From NCBI GenBank assembly GCA_030407315.1, contig JALQPE010000212.1, forward strand, positions 62,001-126,000: 64,000 nt of DNA, given 5' to 3'. Made by a program: the position numbers and the translations under genes. The DNA is from Asparagopsis taxiformis (taxonomy: Eukaryota; Rhodophyta; Florideophyceae; Bonnemaisoniales; Bonnemaisoniaceae). The notes under the pieces were generated by a model that was given only the letters and a program-made list of their open reading frames with translations, ran no database searches and was not told the origin of the DNA. Of this stretch, positions 32,780-42,520 are shown piece by piece; position 1 is the stretch's first letter, and each line of letters starts with the position of its first letter.

Positions 32780-33991
32780 TACCCTAGGCATCATATTCTA
32801 CTACTTTCCCGTTCTGCCCGAGTCAGTACCGCCAGGCACTACAATTTACTGGTTCAGTATAGACTTCCCGGCAGTAAATTGTACTGTCTCAAGCACTAGT
32901 TCCAGGTAGTGAAATGTACTGCCACAGGTAGCACTTCCAGGTAGTACACTGCACTGCCACAGGCAGTAACTGGTACTGTCCTATGCCCCTGTCGAGTACC
33001 ACACTATCAGACAGTACTTTACGCTGATCTGGACAGCTCTATAATACATCAAAATCTACTACTTTTTGTAGTGCTGTGGGGCAGCAATTCACATATCCTG
33101 GAGCAGTACAGCGTGGCAGTGATTTACACATACGCAAGTAGTAGAGCACGGCAGCACTTTCCACCACGGCAAGTAGCACGGTACGGTAGCACTTTTCGTA
33201 TCATAAAGCAGTACTACCAGGCAGCTTTTCCCAGAGACTATCAGCACCTCATTTCATTGCTTTCACACATTTCGTCAGACATCATAATTTACTGTCCCCA
33301 CTCGCTTCCACAGGCAGTAGAATACACAGCCTCGAAGCATGTCTGCTGTCATCATATTCCACTGCATTACTCTACTGCCAGAACATAGACTTGTCACTAC
33401 CTGTAAGTACAAAAAAAAGCAGCACCACACAGCAGCAGAAATTACTGCTTTGTCCAATAATAGAATACAGTACATTTCTCTGCCTCTGCCATGACTTGCA
33501 GGCAGTATCATACAGTACATCGGGGCACTACCTAAATATAGCAAAATGTGCTGCCGTCATTCGGGCCCGCAGCCAGCACAGCACGCTGCCGGAAACACTA
33601 GCTTCTACTGCCACACGGTGCATCCCACGCCACCAAATAGTACTGCCGTGGGCCATATTCCTGGACAGCATATTTTACTCCCTCCCCGTGCTGCCCAAGT
33701 CAGCACAATATACTACTTTATTTTACAGGCCAATGTAGCACAAATCACTGCCAGAAAGACAATCTAAATCCAGCAACTATCACTGCCTCCCACCACTGCC
33801 TCACGTCATACATCCAGGCAGTACTTTCTACTGCCGTCGGCAGCACATGGCCACTGCCTCCGGGCAGTGCACTGTACTGCCGGCAAGTAGGGCATTAATT
33901 TATATTTTTACAGTACTAAATTTTACTGCCTCAGGCAGTAAATTTTACTGCCGTACAGTACTGCCCCAGCCCGATTTCAGACACAGTAGTG
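32780..33991 (-). repeat. Right terminal and subterminal repeats, CACTACTG family
   Basis: About 1.2 kb dense in GGCAGTA, CACTGCC, TACTGCC and AAATTTACTGCC motifs in both orientations, ending GATTTCAGACACAGTAGTG at 33991. It mirrors the left end at 18891 and is about three times longer. ORFs here are repeat by-products. Confidence 0.65.
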
Positions 33992-34039
33992 TTCATTCCC
34001 CATCTTCCTACATCCCTTCTTCACTCTCCTTGAGTCCTG

Positions 34040-34530
34040 CCGTTCCTGGTTCACCACTCCTGCATCACATACAAAACATCAACCCCAACAGTCAGATTCA
34101 AAAGCAACGCTTACCACGCCAGATATCCTAGAAACTCCCTTACTTACCTCTCATCCATCCTACACACAATACAAACCATGATGCAAAAACCTTGCAATGA
34201 ATAATCATAGTCAGCAGTCCATATCTTCGCAAAGCACATCTTGGCACTCAATGAAACTTACCTTCCGTCATCAACATTCCTGCATCATCTACACAACATC
34301 GGAATCAACCACAACAGTCAGACTCAAAACCAACCTTCCCTCGCAGCATACTTTCAAAACTTCACGTACCTCTCTTCCATCCTCCGCTCAATACACACCA
34401 TGAGTCAACAGGCTTGTAATTAAAAATATCGCATCAACGGAAATAGTCAGACTCAAAACCCACGCTTCCCTCAATGCATACCCTCAAGATTCGCGCACGT
34501 ACCTTCGTCCATCCTCTACACTAAACAAAG
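34040..34530 (+). repeat. Three diverged tandem copies, about 130-170 bp
   Basis: Each copy contains ATCAACxxxAACAGTCAGATTCAAAA-like sequence followed by CTTCCCTCG or CTTACCACG, CTCAAGA or TCAAAAC and CATCCTCTACAC-like segments. They start just outside the right end of the CACTACTG element. Function unknown. Confidence 0.5.
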
Positions 34531-35122
34531 CAAAGGCGGTCAAAGAATCTCAGTCGGTGATGAGGGCGGAGTGGAGCCTGCGGCGTCGACCGGACAGCTT
34601 TCAGCGTCCGCTTAAGTCTTGCTGTGCATACTCGAAATCATCGCCGGCAGTGAGATTGAGTATGGCCCAAGTCATGGTCTCTGATTCCCCGAACAATGAG
34701 ATCCGGATCGAGAACAACGAATATAAACATATAATCATATATATGAGAATCCATTTGCTTTCCTTACATGATCCGTGGCATATCCGCTGTAAAGCACATT
34801 CAGATTCCACGAAGTTCGGAATAAAAAAGTTTATTATTACAAATGAATTAATTGAAAATTCATCTCCCAGGGCGGTCGTTCGTCCTTCCATGCACACGTT
34901 GCCAGCACGCAATGTGATGTAACAGTTGGAAATGATTGAACTCTCGGTTAAATTCCACCGTTGGGATGTCAGCTGGAGTGAGCACAAAACTACTACCCAC
35001 AAAACTATGAACACGTTACATTACAAGTCTCGAAAGCACCACAAAAATAAAATTGGTCGCATCTGGACGGCACAGTCTCCCCTGTTCAGCTCGCAATCCT
35101 CCCTTTTGCGTCAAAACTCGAC

Positions 35123-35545
35123 ATGGAATGCAAGTATGAAGGGTGCTTCTACTACTGCGTAGATGCCTATGCGCTCGCGCTGCATGAGCGAACGTGTCGC
35201 TACCGTTTCAACCCCTCTCCCCAACATTTCAACAACGCTCGTGTCCCTGCCGTCACCCATGAGCCTGCTCGAAACGGCGACCATGATTCCCCGCAACTCA
35301 GCTCCCCAGACCCAGAATCTGGTCATGCTTCCTCCAGCGACCACAGGATAAGCAAAAATAGAGAATATTGCATGGAAAATGCCGTATCGTACCGTAGAAC
35401 TAGTCACCATATTTTAGCGGAACGCCCATCCCAACGTTTGGATAAGGCCCATCAAAAAAAATGTAAAAAATCATGGGCTGAGACCAGCACGGCGATTTTG
35501 TTTTACAGTAGGCAGGAACCAAGCAGAACTATGGTGTGGCCGTGA
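35123..35545 (+). CDS. Small Cys/His protein, unrecognised
   Basis: 140 codons starting MECKYEGCFYYCVDAYALAL, then HERTCRYRF. Spacing C3-x4-C8, then H and C, could bind zinc (C2HC-like). The rest is polar and low in hydrophobic residues and probably disordered. It lies in a region without other genes, between two candidate transposons. The start is compact, but the tail may not be coding. Confidence 0.25.
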   Translation: MECKYEGCFYYCVDAYALALHERTCRYRFNPSPQHFNNARVPAVTHEPARNGDHDSPQLSSPDPESGHASSSDHRISKNREYCMENAVSYRRTSHHILAERPSQRLDKAHQKKCKKSWAETSTAILFYSRQEPSRTMVWP

Positions 35546-36103
35546 GGTGATGGCTGAACCATGTACGGAAGGACACGTAGGGATGGAAATGAACCACGTC
35601 CATATATGAGCAGGACGGCGGGTTGACTGGAACGGGCCAAGTCACGCAGGCACGGACTGTTGGAATGGAACCAGTACTGTATATGGGTATAGTTAGATAT
35701 GGGGTGCACCGTGACTGCGATATGTGGTGGAAGGTGCAGAGCGATTCGTAGAAATAAACTATAAAATATAATGGGCACACCGTGACGGTCCGGTGTCTGA
35801 AACCAGGCGTAAGCAGCACTCGCTGAATGGACGGTGACCAAAGTATGATTATTGTATTCATTGGAATAATTCCAGAGTAGGTGACTTTTTGCTCATGGGA
35901 CGTGACCAAGCTGACTTGTGGAACTAGCCAAACGATAATCTGGAAAGGGACAATTGACTGGGCATGTACGGCCCAAGGCAAAGCGCGGTTAGTTTCCAAA
36001 CTACAGTACTGTGGAAAGCCCGGATATATTCTATTATCACACCTGCTCGTGACACTGGAATTATTCCACCGTGGAGCACTGTAATGGGTACGGTTCAATT
36101 CCA
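35546..36103. other. Spacer, nothing recognised
   Basis: No gene or repeat is recognised; a long minus-strand frame that crosses it derives its only regularity from the 45-bp repeats to the right. Confidence 0.35.
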
Positions 36104-36264
36104 CTGGATGTAGTGGTTGTACCGTCGGGTTGGCGTGGACCATGTTCACTGGGTAGAGTAGTTGTACCGTCGGGTGGGCGTGGTACATGTCCACTGGGTA
36201 GAGTAGTTGTACTGTCGGGTGGGCGTGGTTCATGTCCACTGGGTAGTGTGGTTGTACCGGTGGG
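36104..36264. repeat. 45-bp tandem repeat, about 3.5 copies
   Basis: Units of the form GTTGTACCGTCGGGTGGGCG, then TGGTACATGTCCACTGGGTAG. On the minus strand the 45 bp reads as a 15-residue repeat (HPTVQLLYPVDMYHA) in a frame open from 36278 to 35529; with no convincing start codon or homology I do not call a gene. It ends 11 bases before the CACTACGG end. Confidence 0.8.
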
Positions 36265-36275
36265 CGCTCTGGGTA

Positions 36276-36826
36276 CACTACGGTGTTGAGAATGAAAAAA
36301 GACAGTAAATTTACTGTCTGAGACAGTAAAAATTACTGTCTGGCCAAGACAGTGCGCGGAGACAGTGAATTTTACTGTCTGGAAATTTCCGAGTACTGCT
36401 GCAGCAGTAAAATGGCACTAATTCTGGACAATATCAAAAACAGTAAAATCTACTGTCCAGAACAGTAAATTTTACTGTCTGGAAGGGTTGCCGCCAGACA
36501 GTATGTGCAGACAGTACATTTTACTGTCTGAGGCAGTGCATTTTATTGTATTACTGCACTGTCTGGGGAAATCTGTAGACAGTAGTGTAGATAGCAAATT
36601 GTATTGTCTGCGGGTAGTACCGTGCATTGGTTGACAACACTGTCTGGTGGAGTGGACTTGAGAGGAAATATGGAGCATAGTGTTAGTGTGAAAGAAAATA
36701 TTGGAATGGTGTGTGGTATACGACTATAGTAATTTTGATGGAGCTTTACAGATAGAAGGATGCTGTGAAGTTAGTATGAGGGAGGATAAGTTCTAGAGGA
36801 GAGCAGATAGAACGTACTCCGATGGG
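36276..36826 (+). repeat. L-end terminal and subterminal region, copy 1
   Basis: About 550 bp nearly identical, in the same orientation, to 61301-61846. Motifs such as ACAGTAAATTTACTGTCTG and GACAGTAAAAATTACTGTC recur at least eight times. Similarity to the other copy fades after GGAGAGCAGAT...GATGGG, which marks where the captured DNA starts. Confidence 0.85.
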
Positions 36827-38008
36827 AGCAAAGTATATGAAATGTGCGAAGAAGGCCTGTAAGTCACTTCGATGCTTCTTATGGACTCAGTGTTACAAAT
36901 GCTCTGTGAGCAAACCTTAGCCTGTTCTTCTACCAATAGGATATCGTGCGATATCCTGTTGGTAGATGAACGCAACAAGTCTTGCGCGAGCATTAGTATC
37001 TGCGATGATCCAAACAGCCCTCATAGCCTCGAGGCTATTCGATCGAATTTTGGAACGCCTATTTCAAAAACTGTCTTTGTGCTGCAATAGTTGTACAACT
37101 AATCAAGTGAATACACGAAGAACACGGATTATGAACGTTCCGCCACATCAACGACACGTCGCTGTTTAAAGGAGTTGCGCAATTCGGCCTTCTACGTATT
37201 CGGAAAGCAAGAGGCTGCCTAGTGCTTAATTTATTTGCAAATGGAGATATTCATGGCTGGAAGACGAAGTTACATGTTTCCCAGTTGATTTCCCATTGCC
37301 ACTGCCAATCGCTCATGATCGCATAGTAGCCATGTCGAGAAATGGCATCCATACGTACGTATATCCACATGGATATCCACGTATTCATTTGAATGCAAGC
37401 GGGAGGAGGACGGTACATCATCTTGAGAATATCGTGGTGGGAGATGTTGAAGAGTGTGCACCGACGTTACGAAGCATTGGGAGTGACGCTCGATAGAGAA
37501 AAGACTTGTTAAATATAGAAAGTGCGAAGTGTAGCACGTGGCGCCATATGCAATGATTTAGCAATAATGAGCGTTTATCTCTCGCTTCACTACCCCAACT
37601 GGCCTTGTCCTCAGACTGTAAGCCTGCTTACAGACAGCCCGAACCACTGGTTACCCTTCTCCTCGACCCCGGCCCATCTGCTTTGCCCTCCACATTCTCA
37701 CCTTTGAAGCTCTCCTCTACGAGAATGCACAAGAGTCTCTGGCGCGACAACTTGAAGTGACTGTACGTGAGGCGGGGAGGAGCTCAACGGCGAGAGCAGG
37801 GCCGATTTCTGAAGGCAGAGCGAGTGAGTCGGCAATAAAGTTGGTTGCTCCGGCTGTATGCAAAGATTTCAGCTTTGTGACGGAGTGTTTCTGACTTTCG
37901 ATGCGGTCCATCCATTTGGGATTCATTGCAGTAGAGAACATATGTTCTCAACTGCAATGAATCCCACGTACATATGTACGAAGAACGCTGCGACGGTCGT
38001 TACATCGG
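36827..38008. other. Captured or decayed DNA with palindromes, no recognised gene
   Basis: Coding-like scraps in several frames without known motifs. Palindromes: 36930-36965 (17-base arms, 16 paired, 2-base loop), 37023-37038 (ATAGCCTCGAGGCTAT) and 37918-37965 (24-base arms, 23 paired, no loop). Confidence 0.45.
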
Positions 38009-39510
38009 TTGAAGGAAATGATTTCGGACACGGAACGTGCGCAACAGCAGAATGCGTTACCAGATTACCAAGAGGCTCAATTGGTGATGTTTAAGAGGCA
38101 GTTTGACAACTTGGTGCAGGCGGAACTGTGCTATGATGTATATTTACAGAACAATGAAATGTTGACAGCTCTTGTGAGGTTTGTGACAGCTGATGCGGAG
38201 TGGCTAATGAAGAAGATAGGGCGGAACCGAAGCGAGAGTCGCTACTTCCATTGCCATTACCACCTTCACCCGCGGGTGTAGGAGGTAATGGTAACAGCGA
38301 AGCCATGGCTTCGCTGCCTGAACATGCAGTGGAAACTATCACAACGGTACTACTGTCGGCGATGCGTTATGCACCACAGATTGTTGATGGTAGCAGTGCT
38401 CTACTTGAAGACATTGTGAGTTTTTGCATTAATGCAGCTCCAGCAATTGCTGGAGCTGCATCACCGCTGCATGTGAAGAATCCGTATCTACGTTCGAAAT
38501 TAGTGTAATTCCTGTCCACAATATTCCCAAAGGGCAGTGGGTTGGATGATGACGAGGACGATGGGCGGATGGTCAACCCGGTGATGGAGGGATTGTTTGC
38601 AAGTCACAAGTTGTCAAGAAGATTTCTACCGGAGGCGCTGTTTCGCCTGTACGTAGATGTCGAGCATACGGGATCACATACGCATGGAGGACTATCGCAA
38701 GTCTGTGCGAGCGGAGGCGAGGGATGAGACACGATTCCTGAGGTTTGTAATTATAGTGTTGAACGATGTCAACCATTTGCCGGACTCTGTGCTGGATGAC
38801 TTAGAGGGGATGCATATGATGCAAATGCTGATGCGCGGAGGGTTGGCTGAGAGGGAGGCGCTGACGGATGAGGAGAAAGTGGAAAAACAAGAGCGGTTGC
38901 AGCGATTGGATGGCTTGGCGAAGAGCTACAATCAACTGGTGAATAACAATGTGAAATTGCTGTGGATAACAACAAAGGACAAGGTTGTGCGGCGAATATT
39001 CCTACGCGATGGAATGGTGTCACGCATTGCGGAAATGCTCAACTATAGTTGAGATATATCTGCTGGACGGACTGTGCGGGCAGCGGTGTCGGGATCTGGC
39101 GGTGTCGGAACCGGAGAAAGTGTTTTGGAAACCACAGCAGTTACTGACACGGATTATGCAAACGTATCTGAACTTTGACGGGGAGCGTTTGTTCGCGGAG
39201 GCGGTTGGACGCGACGGACGATCATACAAGAAGGAATTGTGTGAGCGTGTGTTGAAAATTGGACTCAATCGCAAGCTATTGAATCGGGGGAATTGGAGGC
39301 GTTGCAGCGGGTGAGTGAGAATGCGGCTCGTGCATTTCAGGAGGACCAAGATGCTGAAGTGGAGCTCGGGGAGATTCCAGACGAGTTTCTGGACCCGATT
39401 ATGAGCAGTTTGATGCAGAATCCGGTGCGACTACCGACGTCTGGTAGTATAATGGACCGGGCGGTAATCTCGCGCATCCTATTGAGCGATAAGGTGGATC
39501 CGTTCAATTG
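38009..39510 (+). pseudogene. UFD2/UBE4 (E4 ubiquitin ligase) fragment
   Basis: UFD2 elongates ubiquitin chains through a C-terminal U-box. Pieces in changing frames follow the UFD2 order: VMFKRQFDNLVQAELCYDVY; LTALVRFVTADAEWLM; SLPEHAVETITTVLL; HVKNPYLRSKLV; LFRLYVDVEHTGSHT; ETRFLRFVIIVLNDVNHL; and the U-box [45 protein letters not shown] (39370-39507). At least four frameshifts or stops break it (for example TAA at 38506, TGA at 38725 and TGA at 39050). A 30-bp perfect palindrome at 38432-38461 and others at 38251-38294 and 38296-38315 are inserted into the coding sequence. Directly after VDPFN the sequence becomes a protein kinase. Confidence 0.85.
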
Positions 39511-39514
39511 CAAG

Positions 39515-39815
39515 CTAGCATGCTCGGTGGCCAGAGCTACGACACCAGTATAGATTTATGGGCGTTTGGGATACTTTCGTACGAGATACTGTCCCGGTCA
39601 CACACCGTTCTATTCAAAGGACAGGAACTACATTTACCGGCGTATAGAAAAGGCGCCCATCTACTATCCATGAAGTTTGTCTCAGCAAGTGAGACATCTA
39701 ATCACACAGCTTCTTCGCCGTGATGTGTCGGAACGTCTTGGAACTGGTGAGGATGGCTGGAATGCAGTGAAGGAACACCCATGGTTCAAAAGCGTGGATT
39801 GTATCGCGCTTGGTA
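39515..39815 (+). pseudogene. Protein kinase C-terminal lobe fragment fused to UFD2
   Basis: [20 protein letters not shown] plus YEIL is the DxWxxG region after the APE motif of a Ser/Thr kinase. After a frameshift, LLRRDVSERLGTGEDGWNAV and KEHPWFKSVD give the RLG...HPWF end seen in AGC/Aurora-type kinases. ATP-binding and catalytic loops are absent. The join to the UFD2 U-box lies within about ten bases at 39507-39518, so this is a chimera of two unrelated host genes. Confidence 0.65.
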
Positions 39816-40815
39816 ACTAGTCGTCAAGAAATAACACACTGAAGAAGCACGTCGAAGATCTGAACAGTTAGGCTACAATTAGTTCAAGGTCGAGTGGGAA
39901 CCGCACGAAAAAGGAGATTAAGCAGGCGAAAGCGTTGGCAATCCTGTTGGCTGATGTTGAAGAAGACATACAGTACGTGTCGTCGCTGAGCGATAGCAAC
40001 GTCAGCAAGCACATGGCGTTGAGTTCGCCGCTGATGAAGCGTCCACGAACACCACTGTCAAAACACGGTGACGGTATTCTTGCGGGGTATTCGTTCTGCA
40101 GCGCGGTTTACAGGACGCCGCAGGGCGAGGGGTGGTTCGATGGACGTTCTATTGGATCAGGCGGTGATTCGGAGTGCGAGGAGGATGGAGGTACGACGAC
40201 ATGTGAAAGTGTGGGTGATATTCGAAAATTACATGTAGAGAGAATCACATCGTGCAACAAGGTGGAAGTTAGTAGAGCTGTTAGAGCGCATGGTTCGTTT
40301 TGCGACAACGGGCGAAGAGAACAGGTGAGTTGGTATGCATGTGAGTGCTGTAGATTTGGGGTATGTATTGCTGTTGTAGGCTTTAGATAGTTTAATGGTA
40401 TGCTACATGAATTAGATCGACTCGGATATGTCATAGCAGCATCATGTAAAACTTGAGGTGCGTTGCGCCACGTTGGCGATGAGACGTTTGGGAGTGGCGA
40501 GCGACCAGAGCTTACGGGTTGGGACATATTTCGGAGTTGCGGAACGGCAATTTAGTTGGACTGGTGTATTCTCAATGTTGATGTGCAGAATTGTACATGG
40601 CGTGCAAGTTGTAGACACGCGTGTCACACAGATGGCGCGGCGCGGCGCGTATCGTTCTATCCTGGTGGGTGTGCAGCGTACGTTCAACGACTGGAAGCAT
40701 CAATATTTCACGGAGCGTAACTTGGTAACTTGTACGCGCTCGACCACTAATGCAAGCTGCATCTCTTGACATAACATACACTTGTACACTCATACTACAA
40801 CTGACCGGCACTCGA
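39816..40815 (+). pseudogene. Coding-like DNA of unknown origin
   Basis: Two stretches with coding-like composition: 39935-40390 (AILLADVEEDIQYVSSLSD, MKRPRTPLSKHGDGILAGYS) and 40458-40769 (MRRLGVASDQSLRVGTYFGV, AERQFSWTGVF). Between them AACAG|GTGAGTTGG could be a splice donor. I recognise no family. They may belong to the same captured kinase or to another host gene. Confidence 0.25.
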
Positions 40816-40819
40816 ATCC

Positions 40820-41354
40820 TCATGCCGACGCGATCTGGCCTTCCCCCGCAGATAGCTCCAGACCAACTCGGCTGGGCGTCTGTCACCAAAGGCGTGCTCA
40901 TATTCGCTGTCCTGCTGCAATTATGTCTCGTTCTGCAACTGCAACCGGTGCAACAACAACGTCTCCGCAATAATCCATTCTTCTCGACGCCGGACACGCG
41001 CATCCGCGACATAGCAGCGTATGTACGGCGCATATCGTCGGCTGACAATCAGCCAGGTTTCACGCTGCTCGTGTCGCGCGACGACCAAGTTCTGTACACT
41101 GGAAATATCTCGATGGCGATTATATCCTCACGTCGCCCGACGCCTGACACGACGTGCGAAACGTCTACGCCTTTGACGAAAGAACCGGCGCTGCCACCGT
41201 GCAGAATTGGGACGCCATACAGGCGGTGTGGCAATCGGCCTTTTCGACACTGCGTATCTCCCCGACTGAATCGCCGTTACTGATCATGGAGCCTTCACGT
41301 CCGTGGAAAGATGCCGACAGAGCTAAAGCATTGAAGAGTGTAGGTTCGGAATGA
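40820..41354 (+). pseudogene. Actin-related protein fragment with upstream membrane segment
   Basis: RNVYAFDERTGAATVQNWDA then IQAVWQSAFSTLRISPTESP and LLIMEPSRPWKD follow the actin-family pattern 'GxxxxWDxxExxWxxxFxxLxxxPxExPxLxxEP' that follows the beta-phosphate-1 region. A stop (TGA after LTSPDA) and a frameshift separate it from an upstream reading frame with one hydrophobic segment (GVLIFAVLLQLCLVLQL, near 40900). The last part may be a different captured gene. Nucleotide-binding loops are missing, so it cannot be functional actin. Confidence 0.5.
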
Positions 41355-41639
41355 TTGACGATCATATCGGGGAAGAGTCATCTAATTTCTTTAGTAAGTA
41401 TACTCAAGTTGGGCGATTAGGGGAGTAGTGATTAATGTTATCGTGTGTATTCCGCCCGCAATATCACTCCGTCGTCCAGCGTCTTCGCCGAGACAGAAAC
41501 GATGCTTTCCAGCAGCGATTATTTTAATATCTTTGGCAGCACAAGTATAGTACATAAGTGATCAAGCGGTACGATACCTCGGACTGGGAACGTTTCTAGG
41601 ATAGGTAACAGACTATAACTGGAGCGGGAGGAAGGGTTT

Positions 41640-41935
41640 TCTGGACAGGCTGTCAGAACTGTAATTACTCTGTTTTCTTACAGCAAAGTCATCGTTAAGG
41701 CGGATTTTTTTCTTCAGGACAAGCTGTCAGAACTGTAAGTTCTCTGTTTTCTTACAGCAAAGTCATCGTTAAGGCGGATTTGCTTTCTCAGGACAAGCTG
41801 TCGGAACTGCTATTCAGTTTTCTTACAGCAAAGGCAGTTTACCCCGGTTGCTTACAGCAAAGTCATCGTAACGATGACTTTGCTGTAAGAAACCATGGTA
41901 AACCAACTTCTCTGTAAGCATCTGAGGGGGACTGA
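41640..41935. repeat. Short tandem repeats with the CAGCAAAGTCATCG palindrome
   Basis: Three to four units of about 90 bp contain GACAAGCTGTCAGAACTG, then CTGTTTTCTTACAGCAAAG and TCATCGTTAAGGCGGAT. The block ends with a full palindrome TACAGCAAAGTCATCGT/ACGATGACTTTGCTGTA near 41856-41890. Confidence 0.7.
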
Positions 41936-41984
41936 TGTTTCTCACTCGGGAAGAAGAAGGAGGCGATTTCGGACCCCGCGAAAA

Positions 41985-42520
41985 AGGCTGCAAAGTGGTC
42001 TGAAAGGGTTGGGGTGGTTCTAGGGAGCACTAAAACGTGTTGTAATTGTACTAGGAGCTTCTGGCTTGCGTGGAAGGGCTGGTAGAATTCATCGATTTTT
42101 GGCCATCAGATTCTCACAACTGGAGATGTGATGGCCAAAATTGAACTTTGTCCGAATGATGTGGAAGTGGTCTGTAAGGGTTGGAGTGGCTCTAGGGAGT
42201 ACGGAAAAGTGTTCTATGCGTTCGTAAAGCTGCTGGATTATGCGTTAGGGCTGACAGAATGCATCGATTTTTGGCAACCAGATTCCCACAACTGGAGATG
42301 TGATGGCCAAAATTGAACTTTGTCCGAATGATGTGCAAGTGGTCTGTAAGGGATGGAGTGGCTCTAGGGAGCACTGAGACATGGTCTAATTGTACTCAAA
42401 GCTTCTGACTTGCGTGGAAGGGCTGGTAGAATTCATCGATTTTTGGTCACCACATTCTCACAACTGGAGATGTGATGGCCAAAATTGAAATTTGTCGGAA
42501 CGATGTGCAAGTGGTCTGGA
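41985..42520 (+). repeat. 173-bp tandem repeat, three copies
   Basis: GATGTGATGGCCAAAATTGA lies near 42125, 42297 and 42470, and TGGAGTGGCTCTAGGGAG-like sequence recurs at the same interval. A fourth, diverged copy is displaced to 45128-45300, directly after the solo R terminus. Confidence 0.8.

Larger units (their letters stand above)
18891..33991. mobile_element. Candidate 15.1-kb CACTA-type element with captured host genes
   Basis: The left end reads CACTACTGAGTTTGAGATC. The reverse complement of the right end reads CACTACTGTGTCTGAAATC, 16 of 19 identical. Both ends continue into blocks rich in the same GGCAGTAAA/TTTACTGCC motifs. The flanking dinucleotide is TT on both sides, a possible 2-bp target duplication; CACTA elements usually give 3 bp. 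Inside are a 507-aa unknown ORF, palindromic arrays, and broken copies of ALG12, a glycosyltransferase and SHPRH. No recognisable transposase is inside, so it would be non-autonomous or use the unknown ORF. It could instead be two different elements sharing a family end. Confidence 0.5.

Noticed and set aside
35529..36278. 249-codon minus-strand frame with 15-residue repeats
   Set aside because: The frame opens in the transposon terminus without a good ATG, and its regularity comes from a 45-bp tandem repeat.
37717..37941. Minus-strand scrap with TNFIADSLALP, recalling the RNase H tail of Gypsy/DIRS elements
   Set aside because: Too short, with no second motif of those families around it.
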